Shown: positions 31,918 to 39,075 of the stretch, one piece after another
How positions within the stretch are numbered: the first letter of the stretch is position 1
How the letters are laid out: every line of letters begins with the position of its first letter
Assembly: GCF_009663145.1 (NCBI RefSeq)
Contig: NZ_VKHR01000050.1
Location: 243 to 39,317, forward strand
Length of the DNA: 39,075 bases
Reading direction: 5' to 3'
Source: Shewanella sp. TC10
GTDB taxonomy: Bacteria > Pseudomonadota > Gammaproteobacteria > Enterobacterales > Shewanellaceae
Program-made: the position numbers and the translations under genes
Notes under the pieces: generated by a model
Databases searched by the model: none
What the model saw: the letters and a program-made list of their open reading frames with translations, nothing else
What the model was told of the DNA's origin: nothing

Positions 31918-32628
31918 ATGACACCACATATTAATGCCCCAGAAGGCGCTTTTGCTAAAACTGTTTTAATGCCTGGCGACCCTTTACGTGCTAAATATAT
32001 TGCAGACAATTTTATTGAAAATGTTGAACTAGTGACTGATGTTCGCAATATGCTGGGTTATACAGGCGAATTCAATGGCAAGCGTATTTCTGTCATGGGA
32101 TCGGGCATGGGAATACCATCAATTTCTATTTATGCTAAAGAGCTGATTACCGAATACGGTGTTGAAAACATTATTCGTATTGGTTCATGTGGGGCTGTTA
32201 GCGACAAAATTAAATTAATGGATGTAGTAATGGCTATGGGCGCGAGTACTGATTCAGCCATTAACCGTAGCCGTTTTGCTAACACAGATTTTGCCATGAT
32301 TGCAGACTTTAACCTATTACGCCTTGCGGCTGATGCGGCAGAAAAACAAGGTGCTAATTACCACGTAGGTAACTTGTATTCGTCTGATTTATTTTATTGT
32401 GCTGATGAATCACGTTACGACTTGATGGAAAAGTACGGTATTTTAGGTGTCGAAATGGAAGCAGCCGGTTTATATGGCGTTGCCGCTGAATATGGTGCGA
32501 AAGCATTGGCTATGATGACTGTGACTGACCATATAAGACAAGGATTACATTTAACAGCTGAAGAACGTCAGCAAACCTTAAATGACATGATTAAACTCAC
32601 TCTTGAAGCGGTAAGTCATTTAGATTAA
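31918..32628 (+). CDS. deoD: Purine-nucleoside phosphorylase DeoD
   Basis: Cleaves purine (deoxy)nucleosides with phosphate to base and (deoxy)ribose-1-P. 236 aa, hexameric PNP length. MPGDPLRAKYIA, the phosphate/ribose loop GSGMGIPSISIYAKEL, GVEMEAAGLYG and the catalytic Asp in VTDHIRQG are present. A CGGAG ribosome-binding site precedes the ATG. In E. coli deoD sits in deoCABD; here it travels with nupC only. Confidence 0.97.
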   Translation: MTPHINAPEGAFAKTVLMPGDPLRAKYIADNFIENVELVTDVRNMLGYTGEFNGKRISVMGSGMGIPSISIYAKELITEYGVENIIRIGSCGAVSDKIKLMDVVMAMGASTDSAINRSRFANTDFAMIADFNLLRLAADAAEKQGANYHVGNLYSSDLFYCADESRYDLMEKYGILGVEMEAAGLYGVAAEYGAKALAMMTVTDHIRQGLHLTAEERQQTLNDMIKLTLEAVSHLD

Positions 32629-32638
32629 ACATTAACAC

Positions 32639-32672
32639 TCCGCTCGGTTGCTATAGATAACATTCGGGCGGA
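32639..32672 (+). terminator. Possible weak terminator after deoD
   Basis: TCCGCTCG / CGGGCGGA stem (one G-U pair) with an 18-base loop, followed by ATCTTT. The loop is long and the T run short. Confidence 0.4.
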
Positions 32673-32695
32673 ATCTTTCAAGGTGTTTATTGAGA

Positions 32696-33055
32696 TTATC
32701 TTATTCCTAAGCTGGCAATACTGCTGTCTTGAGTATATTGAATAGCCTCTACACATAGACTTGTCTTCTGTTGTTCATCAGATGATTTGAACTGTGAAAT
32801 ATAAATATCTAATTCGTCGTTCGTCTTTTTCGTCATCATCATTTCTTCAATGCCAGTTTTATATTTTTCTGCCAATAGTTTTTTGATGACAGTCGTCTGT
32901 GCAGCTGCCTCTTCAGTATCAATATCACTATAAAATACCTCGCAAAACATTAAGCCTGCCATGCCAATTGCATCTTCGGTGGAAAGTTGTTGAGCAGCGG
33001 ATACCGGCCCAATAAGTAAACAGCTAGCAATAGCAGCAGAGATCAATCTTTTCAT
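32696..33055 (-). CDS. Small secreted protein, function unknown
   Basis: 119 aa. The signal peptide MKRLISAAIASCLLIGPVSA is cleaved before AQQL, leaving about 99 residues. The mature part is predicted helical and acidic-mixed, with two Cys (in MFCEVF and TSLCVEA) that could pair in the periplasm, and a Met-rich patch EEMMMTKK. A good AGAGG ribosome-binding site precedes the ATG. I do not recognise a family. It is a single-gene unit between deoD and the zinc-ribbon gene. Confidence 0.75.
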   Translation of the reverse strand: MKRLISAAIASCLLIGPVSAAQQLSTEDAIGMAGLMFCEVFYSDIDTEEAAAQTTVIKKLLAEKYKTGIEEMMMTKKTNDELDIYISQFKSSDEQQKTSLCVEAIQYTQDSSIASLGIR

Positions 33056-33291
33056 TTGTTACCTCTTTTCGCACTAGAAACATTCTATAAAAAATCGAAT
33101 TAATTATTAGAAAGGTTAGCTAGAAATCAGTAACTGTATTGATAACTGACTCAATAGATAGGTAAATTTTAGAGTTTTTTATTTATTAAATGATTCAGTT
33201 TATTGAACTTGATCTAACCAAAATGCTGAAGTTATAAATTTCCTGAAAATGAGTATTGATAAAGGGTGGCGTATCTTAATCAGGAACTAAG

Positions 33292-33543
33292 TCATTTCAT
33301 GGTGACTTTGCCGCCAATCATTTTAAATGCAGGGGTGCCACGAACTAAACAATCTCTAGCAAAGGTGATGTTGCAATTAGGGCAGACACAAGCAGTTTTG
33401 GTGTAGTCATCGACAATGCGCTCTTTAAAGCACTTCACTAACGCGCCTTTTCCGCCTTTGCGGTACTTAAACAGCTGGGTTTTACACTTAGCACAGAAAA
33501 TATCAACGGTGCGGGTTGGACCTTTAGGGTTTGGTTTTGCCAC
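33292..33543 (-). CDS. Small zinc-ribbon protein, function unknown
   Basis: 83 aa from a GTG at 33543; a TTG at 33588 would add 15 residues, and no in-frame ATG exists, so the start is uncertain. Two CXXC knuckles, FCAKCKTQLF and CVCPNCNIT, can form one zinc site; basic residues (KYRKGGKGALVKC) lie between. The fold resembles small zinc-ribbon proteins that bind nucleic acid or act as adapters. It is downstream of, and codirectional with, the pst operon but separated by a strong terminator. Function unknown. Confidence 0.7.
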   Translation of the reverse strand: MAKPNPKGPTRTVDIFCAKCKTQLFKYRKGGKGALVKCFKERIVDDYTKTACVCPNCNITFARDCLVRGTPAFKMIGGKVTMK

Positions 33544-33618
33544 TGTGAGCTCATAGGGAAAATAGTTTATGACTAAATGGTAAAGCAAAGCTCGCTATTA
33601 GTATTGTGTTTGATATTA

Positions 33619-33645
33619 AAAAGCCTCCACTTTGTGGAGGCTTTT
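33619..33645 (-). terminator. Terminator of the pst operon
   Basis: A perfect 12-bp stem AAAAGCCTCCAC / GTGGAGGCTTTT with a TTT loop; T runs on both sides, used leftward after pstB. Confidence 0.9.
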
Positions 33646-33684
33646 ACTTTATAGTTTTTTTGAGGCTCAAACTATCAGAAAAGG

Positions 33685-34434
33685 TTAACCAAACTCACCG
33701 CTGACATACCCTTGAGTACGTGTGTCTTGAGGGTTATTAAATACTTGATGTGTTTCACCTTGCTCAACCAACTCACCCATCCAAAAGAATGCGGTTCTAT
33801 CTGAGATACGCTTTGCTTGGTTCATTGAATGCGTCACAATCACGATGGTGAACTTTTTACGTAATTCATCCATTAACTCTTCAATTTTATGGGTTGCAAT
33901 TGGATCAAGCGCACTGGTTGGCTCATCCATTAAGATGACCTCTGGCTCCATTGCAATAGCGCGTGCAATACAAAGACGTTGCTGTTGACCACCAGAAAGA
34001 CCAAACGCAGGTGTATTAAGACGGTCTTTTACTTCTTCCCATAATGCTGCGCCGCGAAGTGAATCTTCAACAACTTGATCAAGAACCTTTTTGTCTTTAA
34101 CACCTTGTGCTTTAAGACCAAAAGCGATGTTCTCGTATATGCTCATTGGGAATGGGTTTGGCTTTTGAAATACCATTCCTACACGCATTCTTAGTTGTTT
34201 TACATCAACATCCGCGTAAATATCTTCACCTTCAAAGGCAACGGTACCAGTGATTTTAACGCCTGCAACTAAGTCGTTCATGCGGTTTAGTGTGCGCAGT
34301 AAGGTTGACTTACCACAACCTGATGGACCAATTAACGCGGTAACTTGGCGCTGTGGTATATCAATTGAGATATCTTTTAATGCGTGGTTTTCACCGTAAA
34401 AAAGGTCTAGGTTGTTTACTTGAATTTTGTTCAT
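33685..34434 (-). CDS. pstB: Phosphate ABC transporter ATP-binding protein PstB
   Basis: The ATPase of the high-affinity Pst importer, 249 aa from the ATG at 34434; an upstream in-frame GTG is rejected. Walker A GPSGCGKST, signature LSGGQQQRL, Walker B VILMDEPTSALDP and the H-loop VTHSMNQA are complete. It begins 110 bp after pstA, a gap with two hairpins. The next gene leftward is not phoU but an unrelated zinc-ribbon gene behind a terminator. Confidence 0.98.
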   Translation of the reverse strand: MNKIQVNNLDLFYGENHALKDISIDIPQRQVTALIGPSGCGKSTLLRTLNRMNDLVAGVKITGTVAFEGEDIYADVDVKQLRMRVGMVFQKPNPFPMSIYENIAFGLKAQGVKDKKVLDQVVEDSLRGAALWEEVKDRLNTPAFGLSGGQQQRLCIARAIAMEPEVILMDEPTSALDPIATHKIEELMDELRKKFTIVIVTHSMNQAKRISDRTAFFWMGELVEQGETHQVFNNPQDTRTQGYVSGEFG

Positions 34435-34450
34435 TATCTTGCCTTTATCT

Positions 34451-34514
34451 AACACGACTTTTTACGTGTTATTACTATTCGTTTTATGAGTACTGACGTG
34501 TGTCTATACACACG
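34451..34514 (-). other. Two intercistronic hairpins between pstA and pstB
   Basis: AACACG / CGTGTT (34451-34456, 34465-34470) and CGTGTGT / ACACACG (34497-34503, 34508-34514, loop CTAT). They could protect or process the mRNA between pstA and pstB. Confidence 0.45.
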
Positions 34515-34544
34515 CCGATGACACAATGAGTATTTATCTCGTGA

Positions 34545-35423
34545 CTATTTAGATAGTCGACCTGCAATTACTTTGGTCGCTAAATTCAGCATTAGCACAA
34601 GTACAATCAATATGGTTGCCGTTGCATAGGCTTGATCCCACTCATGTTGAGTAAATAGCTCTTGAGTTAACTTATATAAATGAACAGTCAATGTTCGGCC
34701 TGAATCCATTACAGAGTCAGGAATTTGAGTCACCATACCGGCGGTTAAAAATACCGGTGCAGACTCTCCAATAACGCGGCCAGTACTTAAAATCACTGAC
34801 GTAACAATTCCAGGTAAAGCACTTGGTAAAATTAAGCGCCAAATAGTGTAAATTTTACTGCTACCTAAAGCATAACCACCTTCACGGTAGCTCATAGGTA
34901 CTGCCATTAATGCTTCTTCAGTGGTACGAATAATCACTGGCAAAATCAGCATTGCTAATGTCAACGCACCAGAGAGGATTGAAAATCCTAAACCTAAGGT
35001 GGTAACAAAGAATGTCATGCCAAATAAGCCGTAAACAATTGAAGGAATACCGGCTAATGATTCAGTACAAAAACGGATAACTTGTACAAGTTTACTACCT
35101 GGCGCAGCATATTCGGTAAGGTATATCGCAGTCATAATGCCAATTGGTGCTGCGAAAGCTAATGAAAGCAATACCATGTACACAGTTGAGACAATCATTG
35201 CCCAAATGCCTGATGCTTCACCAATTCGGGTATAAGCCCCTGTTATAAATTCCCAGCTTACATGGCTAAGACCATTTGACAGGATATGCCACACAACCCA
35301 TAACAAAAATATAATGGTAATGCCTGCAGCTGCCCAAATAGCACCATGAAGAAACTTATCTTGGTTTTCTCTAGACAGTAGTGATTTCGAGCTAGTCGAG
35401 TTTGATTGAGTAAACTTAGACAT
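34545..35423 (-). CDS. pstA: Phosphate ABC transporter permease PstA
   Basis: A 292-aa inner-membrane permease with six hydrophobic segments. The EAA-type cytoplasmic loop is visible in YREGGYALGSSKIYTIWRLILP. The segment VIRFCTESLAGIPSIVYGLFG is typical of Pst permeases. It follows pstC with 2 bp between, so translation is probably coupled. A short hydrophilic N-terminus (SNSTSSKSLLSRENQDK) precedes the first helix. Confidence 0.97.
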   Translation of the reverse strand: MSKFTQSNSTSSKSLLSRENQDKFLHGAIWAAAGITIIFLLWVVWHILSNGLSHVSWEFITGAYTRIGEASGIWAMIVSTVYMVLLSLAFAAPIGIMTAIYLTEYAAPGSKLVQVIRFCTESLAGIPSIVYGLFGMTFFVTTLGLGFSILSGALTLAMLILPVIIRTTEEALMAVPMSYREGGYALGSSKIYTIWRLILPSALPGIVTSVILSTGRVIGESAPVFLTAGMVTQIPDSVMDSGRTLTVHLYKLTQELFTQHEWDQAYATATILIVLVLMLNLATKVIAGRLSK

Positions 35424-35425
35424 GA

Positions 35426-36334
35426 TTAGTACGCTCTCTTGCGATTTAGATATAGCAGTGAACCGTTAAGTAGCACAATGAAGGCTAGTAAAACGATACC
35501 TGTTGCATACAATGCACTTGAATGAATGCCAGTTGCGTATGACATTTCCATTGCGATATTTGCTGTTAGTGTTCTTGCTGGTTCTAGGATTGATCCTGGC
35601 ATAGCAGGTGCGTTGCCCATCACCATAATAATGGCCATCGTCTCGCCAATAGCGCGTGCAATACCTAAAGCTACACCTGTTAATATGCCGCTCTTAGCTG
35701 CAGGGATTAATACTTTAAAAATACTGTAAACATGAGATGCCCCAAGTGCGAGTGCACCTTCTTTATATACAGAAGGTAATGCTCTAATTGAAGTTTCTGA
35801 AATCGTAATAACAGTTGGCAAAATCATAATTGCCAATACAATTATTCCCGCTAAAAGGGTGTTACCAGCAGGAATATTAAATAGGGTTTCGATAGCTGGG
35901 ACAATAATCACCAACCCGAAAAAACCGTAAACAACAGATGGAATACCTGCTAATAGTTCAACGGCAGGACGTACTAGATCTGCTAACCATTTAGGTGCAA
36001 TTTCTGCGAGGAATACAGCAGTTAGAATTGCAATTGGAACGCCAATCATAACGGCGCCAGCAGTAGAGATGATTGAGGCTACAATCATCGGGAAGATGCC
36101 ATATAACGCTGGTGGCAGCCATTCTTTACCTGTTACAAACTCAGTAACACCTGCTTCTTTAAATGCAGGTAAACCTTCATTAAATACAAACCATCCGATG
36201 GTGGAAACCGATAGTACGCCAACCATAGCGCAACATAGGAAAAGGCCATGAAAGAAAGCTTCTTTGATGTCCATGGCTTTTTTTGGTGCAAGTTGCAGTC
36301 CTGTAGATTGGACTTTAGTTGCTGTATTCATCAT
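35426..36334 (-). CDS. pstC: Phosphate ABC transporter permease PstC
   Basis: A 302-aa permease partner of PstA. The six-helix core carries AVELLAGIPSVVYGFFG and the EAA loop in YKEGALALGASHVYSIFKVLIP. This is the short PstC form, not the about 700-aa type found in a second Pst system of some marine gammaproteobacteria. Two adjacent ATG codons begin the frame; GAGG favours the second. It starts 95 bp after pstS, behind a hairpin. Confidence 0.97.
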   Translation of the reverse strand: MMNTATKVQSTGLQLAPKKAMDIKEAFFHGLFLCCAMVGVLSVSTIGWFVFNEGLPAFKEAGVTEFVTGKEWLPPALYGIFPMIVASIISTAGAVMIGVPIAILTAVFLAEIAPKWLADLVRPAVELLAGIPSVVYGFFGLVIIVPAIETLFNIPAGNTLLAGIIVLAIMILPTVITISETSIRALPSVYKEGALALGASHVYSIFKVLIPAAKSGILTGVALGIARAIGETMAIIMVMGNAPAMPGSILEPARTLTANIAMEMSYATGIHSSALYATGIVLLAFIVLLNGSLLYLNRKRAY

Positions 36335-36389
36335 ATGCCTCGAGGTCGTACTGATGATTAATCATTTTAAAATTCGATAGAAACTACAA

Positions 36390-36411
36390 AAGAGGAGCAT
36401 AAGCTCCTCTT
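36390..36411 (-). terminator. Attenuating hairpin between pstS and pstC
   Basis: A perfect 9-bp stem AAGAGGAGC / GCTCCTCTT with an ATAA loop; leftward it is followed by TTGTAG, a short T run. It should let more pstS than pstCAB mRNA accumulate, matching the need for excess binding protein. Confidence 0.7.
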
Positions 36412-36429
36412 AATATATCGCTTCAGTAA

Positions 36430-37239
36430 TTACTGAACGCGGATGTAACCTTCTTCAGCAACAATGCTTTGACCGTCATTTGACATGATGAAGTCGATGA
36501 AGCTTTGTGCATTTGGGTGTGGCTGGTCATTCACTAAAACGATGAATGGACGAGCGATTTGGTATTCTCCAGCAGCAATGTTTGTGTCAGTCGCTTCAAC
36601 ACCGCCTACACTTAGTGCAACTAAAGAATCATCAACTGAACCTAGTGAGATATAACCAATTGCGTATGGGTTGTTCGCTACGATAGTCTTGATCATACCG
36701 TTACCGTTACCTACTTGAGCAGTAGGAGTAATAGCCGTTACTTTGTGGCCATTTACAGTACGTTGTAAGTCCATGATTTCTTCGAAAGCACCACGAGTAC
36801 CAGAACCGTTTTCACGTGTTACAACAACGATTGGACGTGCTTCGCCGCCAACTTCGCTCCAGTTTTTGATTTCGCCGCGGTAGATTTTTGAAATTTGCTC
36901 TTGAGTTAAGTCTTGAACTGGGTTTGCTTTGTTTACTGCAGCTGCAATACCGTCACGAGCAATAACGATTTCTTTTGTTGTATCGTTTAACTCATTCTCT
37001 TTAACGTTACGAGAAGACATACCAATCATGCTGGTGCCGTCTTTCGCTGCACGAATACCAGCAGAAGAGCCAGTGCTTTGTACTTCAACATTCTTTTTAG
37101 CAGTGTTTTGATAGTTCTCTGCTAGCACTTCCATAACGTGTGCAACAGATGTTGAACCAGATACTGTTACTGTACCAGCTTGAACAAGAGGTGCCGTCAT
37201 CAAGCCAACAGCAGTTAATAAACCAATCACTTTTTTCAT
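36430..37239 (-). CDS. pstS: Periplasmic phosphate-binding protein PstS
   Basis: The high-affinity phosphate receptor. 269 aa from the ATG at 37239, which begins a normal Sec signal (MKKVIGLLTAVGLMTAPLVQ, cleaved after QA); an upstream GTG is rejected. Phosphate-binding motifs are GSTSVAHV, STGSSAGIRA and RENGSGTRGAFEE. It is shorter than E. coli PstS (346 aa) and belongs to the compact PstS type frequent in Shewanella and Vibrio. First gene of pstSCAB behind a Pho box. Confidence 0.96.
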   Translation of the reverse strand: MKKVIGLLTAVGLMTAPLVQAGTVTVSGSTSVAHVMEVLAENYQNTAKKNVEVQSTGSSAGIRAAKDGTSMIGMSSRNVKENELNDTTKEIVIARDGIAAAVNKANPVQDLTQEQISKIYRGEIKNWSEVGGEARPIVVVTRENGSGTRGAFEEIMDLQRTVNGHKVTAITPTAQVGNGNGMIKTIVANNPYAIGYISLGSVDDSLVALSVGGVEATDTNIAAGEYQIARPFIVLVNDQPHPNAQSFIDFIMSNDGQSIVAEEGYIRVQ

Positions 37240-37345
37240 CACAAATTCCACTTATTATTTGTTTCAATATCCGTCTTGGATATCTGAAGTTAGGGTGCTT
37301 CTTTCAACGCTGTAATTTGAAGCGAGTGCATTAAGACAGATCAAT

Positions 37346-37363
37346 ATGACAGTAAAGTTACAG
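37346..37363 (-). promoter_or_regulatory. Pho box (PhoB site) upstream of pstS
   Basis: On the - strand CTGTAAC-TTTA-CTGTCAT, two 7-bp direct repeats with 11-bp period. It matches 14 of 18 positions of the E. coli Pho-box consensus by my count and lies about 107 bp before the pstS ATG. A further CTGTCTT follows but at 13 bp spacing. Confidence 0.75.
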
Positions 37364-37782
37364 TGAAATGGGTCGCTTTTTTTTCTATATGACGTATCTA
37401 AGGTTATGTTTTGTTTATGTTATTTAAATGTTGGCACTTGTGGTTTATTAACTATAATTTAGCAAAAAGATATGAGGTTTTCTTAAGTGAGGCAAAATTT
37501 GCGTAGTGCGCAGCCTAGCTGTTTGTTTGTCTGTTTGGTGTAGGAATTTAACTGGCAGAATAGTTTTGTGTTAATAGTTGTTTAAGGCTATTTTAAGTTT
37601 GACCGCAAGAAAAGTGCTATATTGTGCGCAAACTAATATTAGTTAATTATTTTATTAAAGTTTTATTACAGTCGAGCTATACAGTCCGTTAAGTTATAAA
37701 ACTCTCTACCCTTATAACTTTGGCTATATTTCCTGAAGCCGATATATCAAAATGAACTTATTCAACTCCTAAAGGTGGCTTT
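37364..37782. other. Intergenic region between the Pho box and the antiporter gene
   Basis: About 420 bp with no gene seen. It holds a palindrome ACTAATATTAGT at 37632-37643 and a 9-bp inverted repeat AAGTTATAA / TTATAACTT (37691-37699, 37712-37720). TTGACC (37599-37604) with TATTGT 15 bp on is a possible promoter for the antiporter. Confidence 0.45.
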
Positions 37783-38982
37783 ATGACAACCGAGATGATC
37801 ATGATTGGAATGTCTATTCTGATTGTTATTGGCATTCTATTACATCACCCATCTCGTACGCTTGGTATTCCGTCGCTATTTATCTTCATGGGTGTAGGGT
37901 TATCGCTAGGTAATGGTGAATTTAACTTTGTTTATGACAACCTAGACAAAACGGCATGGATAGGCGGGCTTGCTTTAAATGTGATTGTTTTTGTGGGGGG
38001 CTTAAACACTTCTACAGCAAAAATTAAAGTCGCATATAAAGAAGGCGGAGTATTAGCCTCGTTTGGGGTTATTTTTACTACGATTATATTTGCCGCAATA
38101 CTTTACTTATTACTCGATTTTAATTTTATTACCTGTTTATTGTTCGCGGCAGTTGTGTCTTCAACCGATGCCGCGGCAGTGTTTTCAATTCTGGAATCTA
38201 AAAAGCTCAAGTTAAAAGAAGAAACCGATACGGTTTTGGAATTTGAATCAGCAACCAATGACCCTGTAGCAATGTTAATGGTGATTGTGCTGACAGAAAT
38301 GGCGCTTTCATCGACGCAATCAGTATCACTGTCGTCGTTAAGCTTAGATTTAGTCACTCAGATATTGGTCGCGGTAGTTGTAGGCTTTTTGATTGGTAAA
38401 ATTGCAGTGACCTTATTGAGTAAAATAAGTTTATCTGAATACGGGCTCATTCCTGTGTTTGTCTTGGCGAGCTTTATCATTGCAACTTATGGCGCCGAAT
38501 TAATGGGAGGCAATATTCTATTGGCTTCTTATATTGCTGGTGTGGTAATTGGTAATGGGATTAAACGGGGTCAGCAGGTTAACTTGCACTTCTTTAATAG
38601 CCTATCGTGGTTAGCTCAGGCGTTGATGTTTATTGTATTGGGGCTACAGATTTTCCCGCAAACATTAATGACCGTATTTTGGGCGTCTATTATCCCTGGC
38701 TTGTTATTAATTTTTGTAGCAAGGCCATTGGCAGTGCAACTGTGCTATTTACCTTTTGTAAAAGCGACCTGGAAAAAACGGTTATTTATATCCATGATCG
38801 GGTTAAAAGGCGCAACACCAATTGTGTTTGCTCTTATACCTGCTGCTGCAGGTGTGCCTGGCGCGATTGATATCGTGCATATGGTGTTCTTTTTTGTATT
38901 GTTCTCTATCTTTATTCAAGGTAGCGCAATAGCACCTTTAGCCAATAAATTGGGCTTAGAGAAAGAAACTCCGCCAAAATAG
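37783..38982 (+). CDS. CPA1-type cation/proton antiporter, membrane domain only
   Basis: 399 aa, about twelve membrane segments. The ion-site motifs of the CPA1/NhaP2 group are present: SSTDAAAVF and FESATNDPVAML (the ND pair). It resembles the transporter half of K+/H+ antiporter NhaP2 (CvrA), but the protein stops just after the last helix, at ...GLEKETPPK, so the cytoplasmic RCK_C/CorC-type regulatory region (about 180 residues in E. coli NhaP2) is absent. The stop is clean and followed by a hairpin, so it looks like a short variant rather than a broken gene. Good AAAGGTGG ribosome-binding site. Whether it moves K+ or Na+ is open. Confidence 0.88.
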   Translation: MTTEMIMIGMSILIVIGILLHHPSRTLGIPSLFIFMGVGLSLGNGEFNFVYDNLDKTAWIGGLALNVIVFVGGLNTSTAKIKVAYKEGGVLASFGVIFTTIIFAAILYLLLDFNFITCLLFAAVVSSTDAAAVFSILESKKLKLKEETDTVLEFESATNDPVAMLMVIVLTEMALSSTQSVSLSSLSLDLVTQILVAVVVGFLIGKIAVTLLSKISLSEYGLIPVFVLASFIIATYGAELMGGNILLASYIAGVVIGNGIKRGQQVNLHFFNSLSWLAQALMFIVLGLQIFPQTLMTVFWASIIPGLLLIFVARPLAVQLCYLPFVKATWKKRLFISMIGLKGATPIVFALIPAAAGVPGAIDIVHMVFFFVLFSIFIQGSAIAPLANKLGLEKETPPK

Positions 38983-39017
38983 CTTCGTTATATCACTTTG
39001 AATTAGAACAAAGGTTA

Positions 39018-39060
39018 TGAAACAGCAATACTGGCTAAGTCATTATTTGCTGTTTCATTT
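39018..39060 (+). terminator. Hairpin after the antiporter gene
   Basis: A perfect 11-bp stem TGAAACAGCAA / TTGCTGTTTCA with an 18-base loop, then TTT. A plausible terminator close to the window edge. Confidence 0.6.
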
Positions 39061-39075
39061 GCCTCAATACGACTC

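Noticed and set aside
1..39075. CRISPR arrays, tRNA or rRNA genes, prophage or toxin-antitoxin genes
   Set aside because: None seen on reading through; no regularly spaced repeats, no cloverleaf with CCA-type end other than the MITE fold, no phage or toxin families among the proteins.

Overview
The window is a near-origin segment of a gammaproteobacterial chromosome, most likely Shewanella or a close relative. The order mioC - oriC - mnmG - rsmG - parA - parB - atpIBEFHAGDC - glmU - DeoR regulator - glmS, a two-subunit flavocytochrome c of FccA type, and the AT-leaning composition all fit that genus. The genus call is inference from gene order and remembered protein similarity; no search was run.

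Layout. 1-3.6 kb: yidC (5' end cut by the window edge), mnmE and a DEDDh exonuclease, all rightward. 3.7-13.4 kb: an accessory-looking block with a periplasmic binding protein, a divergent TetR/LysR pair, a 277-bp TA-flanked MITE-like element, a split flavocytochrome c (Tat-exported flavoprotein plus tetraheme cytochrome), a LysR regulator divergent from the glutathione-dependent formaldehyde detoxification pair frmA-fghA, and an AGCS amino-acid:cation symporter. 13.46-14.38 kb: mioC and the replication origin, with three perfect DnaA boxes, 15 GATC sites, GATCT-type AT-rich repeats and a run of DnaA-trio-like triplets. 14.4-18.8 kb: mnmG, rsmG, parA, parB. 18.9-25.9 kb: the complete nine-gene F1Fo ATP synthase operon with its own promoter and terminator. 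26.1-30.3 kb: glmU, a DeoR-family regulator with an operator-like palindrome at its start, and glmS (UDP-GlcNAc supply). 30.6-32.6 kb: nupC-deoD (nucleoside uptake and phosphorolysis). 32.7-33.6 kb: two small uncharacterised genes. 33.7-37.4 kb: a leftward pstS-pstC-pstA-pstB phosphate transporter behind a Pho box, with no phoU next to it. 37.8-39.0 kb: a CPA1-type cation/proton antiporter without a cytoplasmic C-terminal domain.

Most of the window is conserved housekeeping DNA. The parts deserving a second look are the structured MITE that abuts a lysR stop codon, the split flavocytochrome with non-fumarate-like active-site residues and paired operators, the DnaA-trio-like array and off-consensus R1-equivalent box in oriC, and several unassigned palindromes in promoter regions. 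I did not find a clearly new multi-gene system.

Several starts were set from ribosome-binding sites and family alignment rather than the longest reading frame: rsmG, atpB, atpA, atpD, atpC, the DeoR regulator, pstB, pstS, the tetraheme cytochrome and the zinc-ribbon gene.
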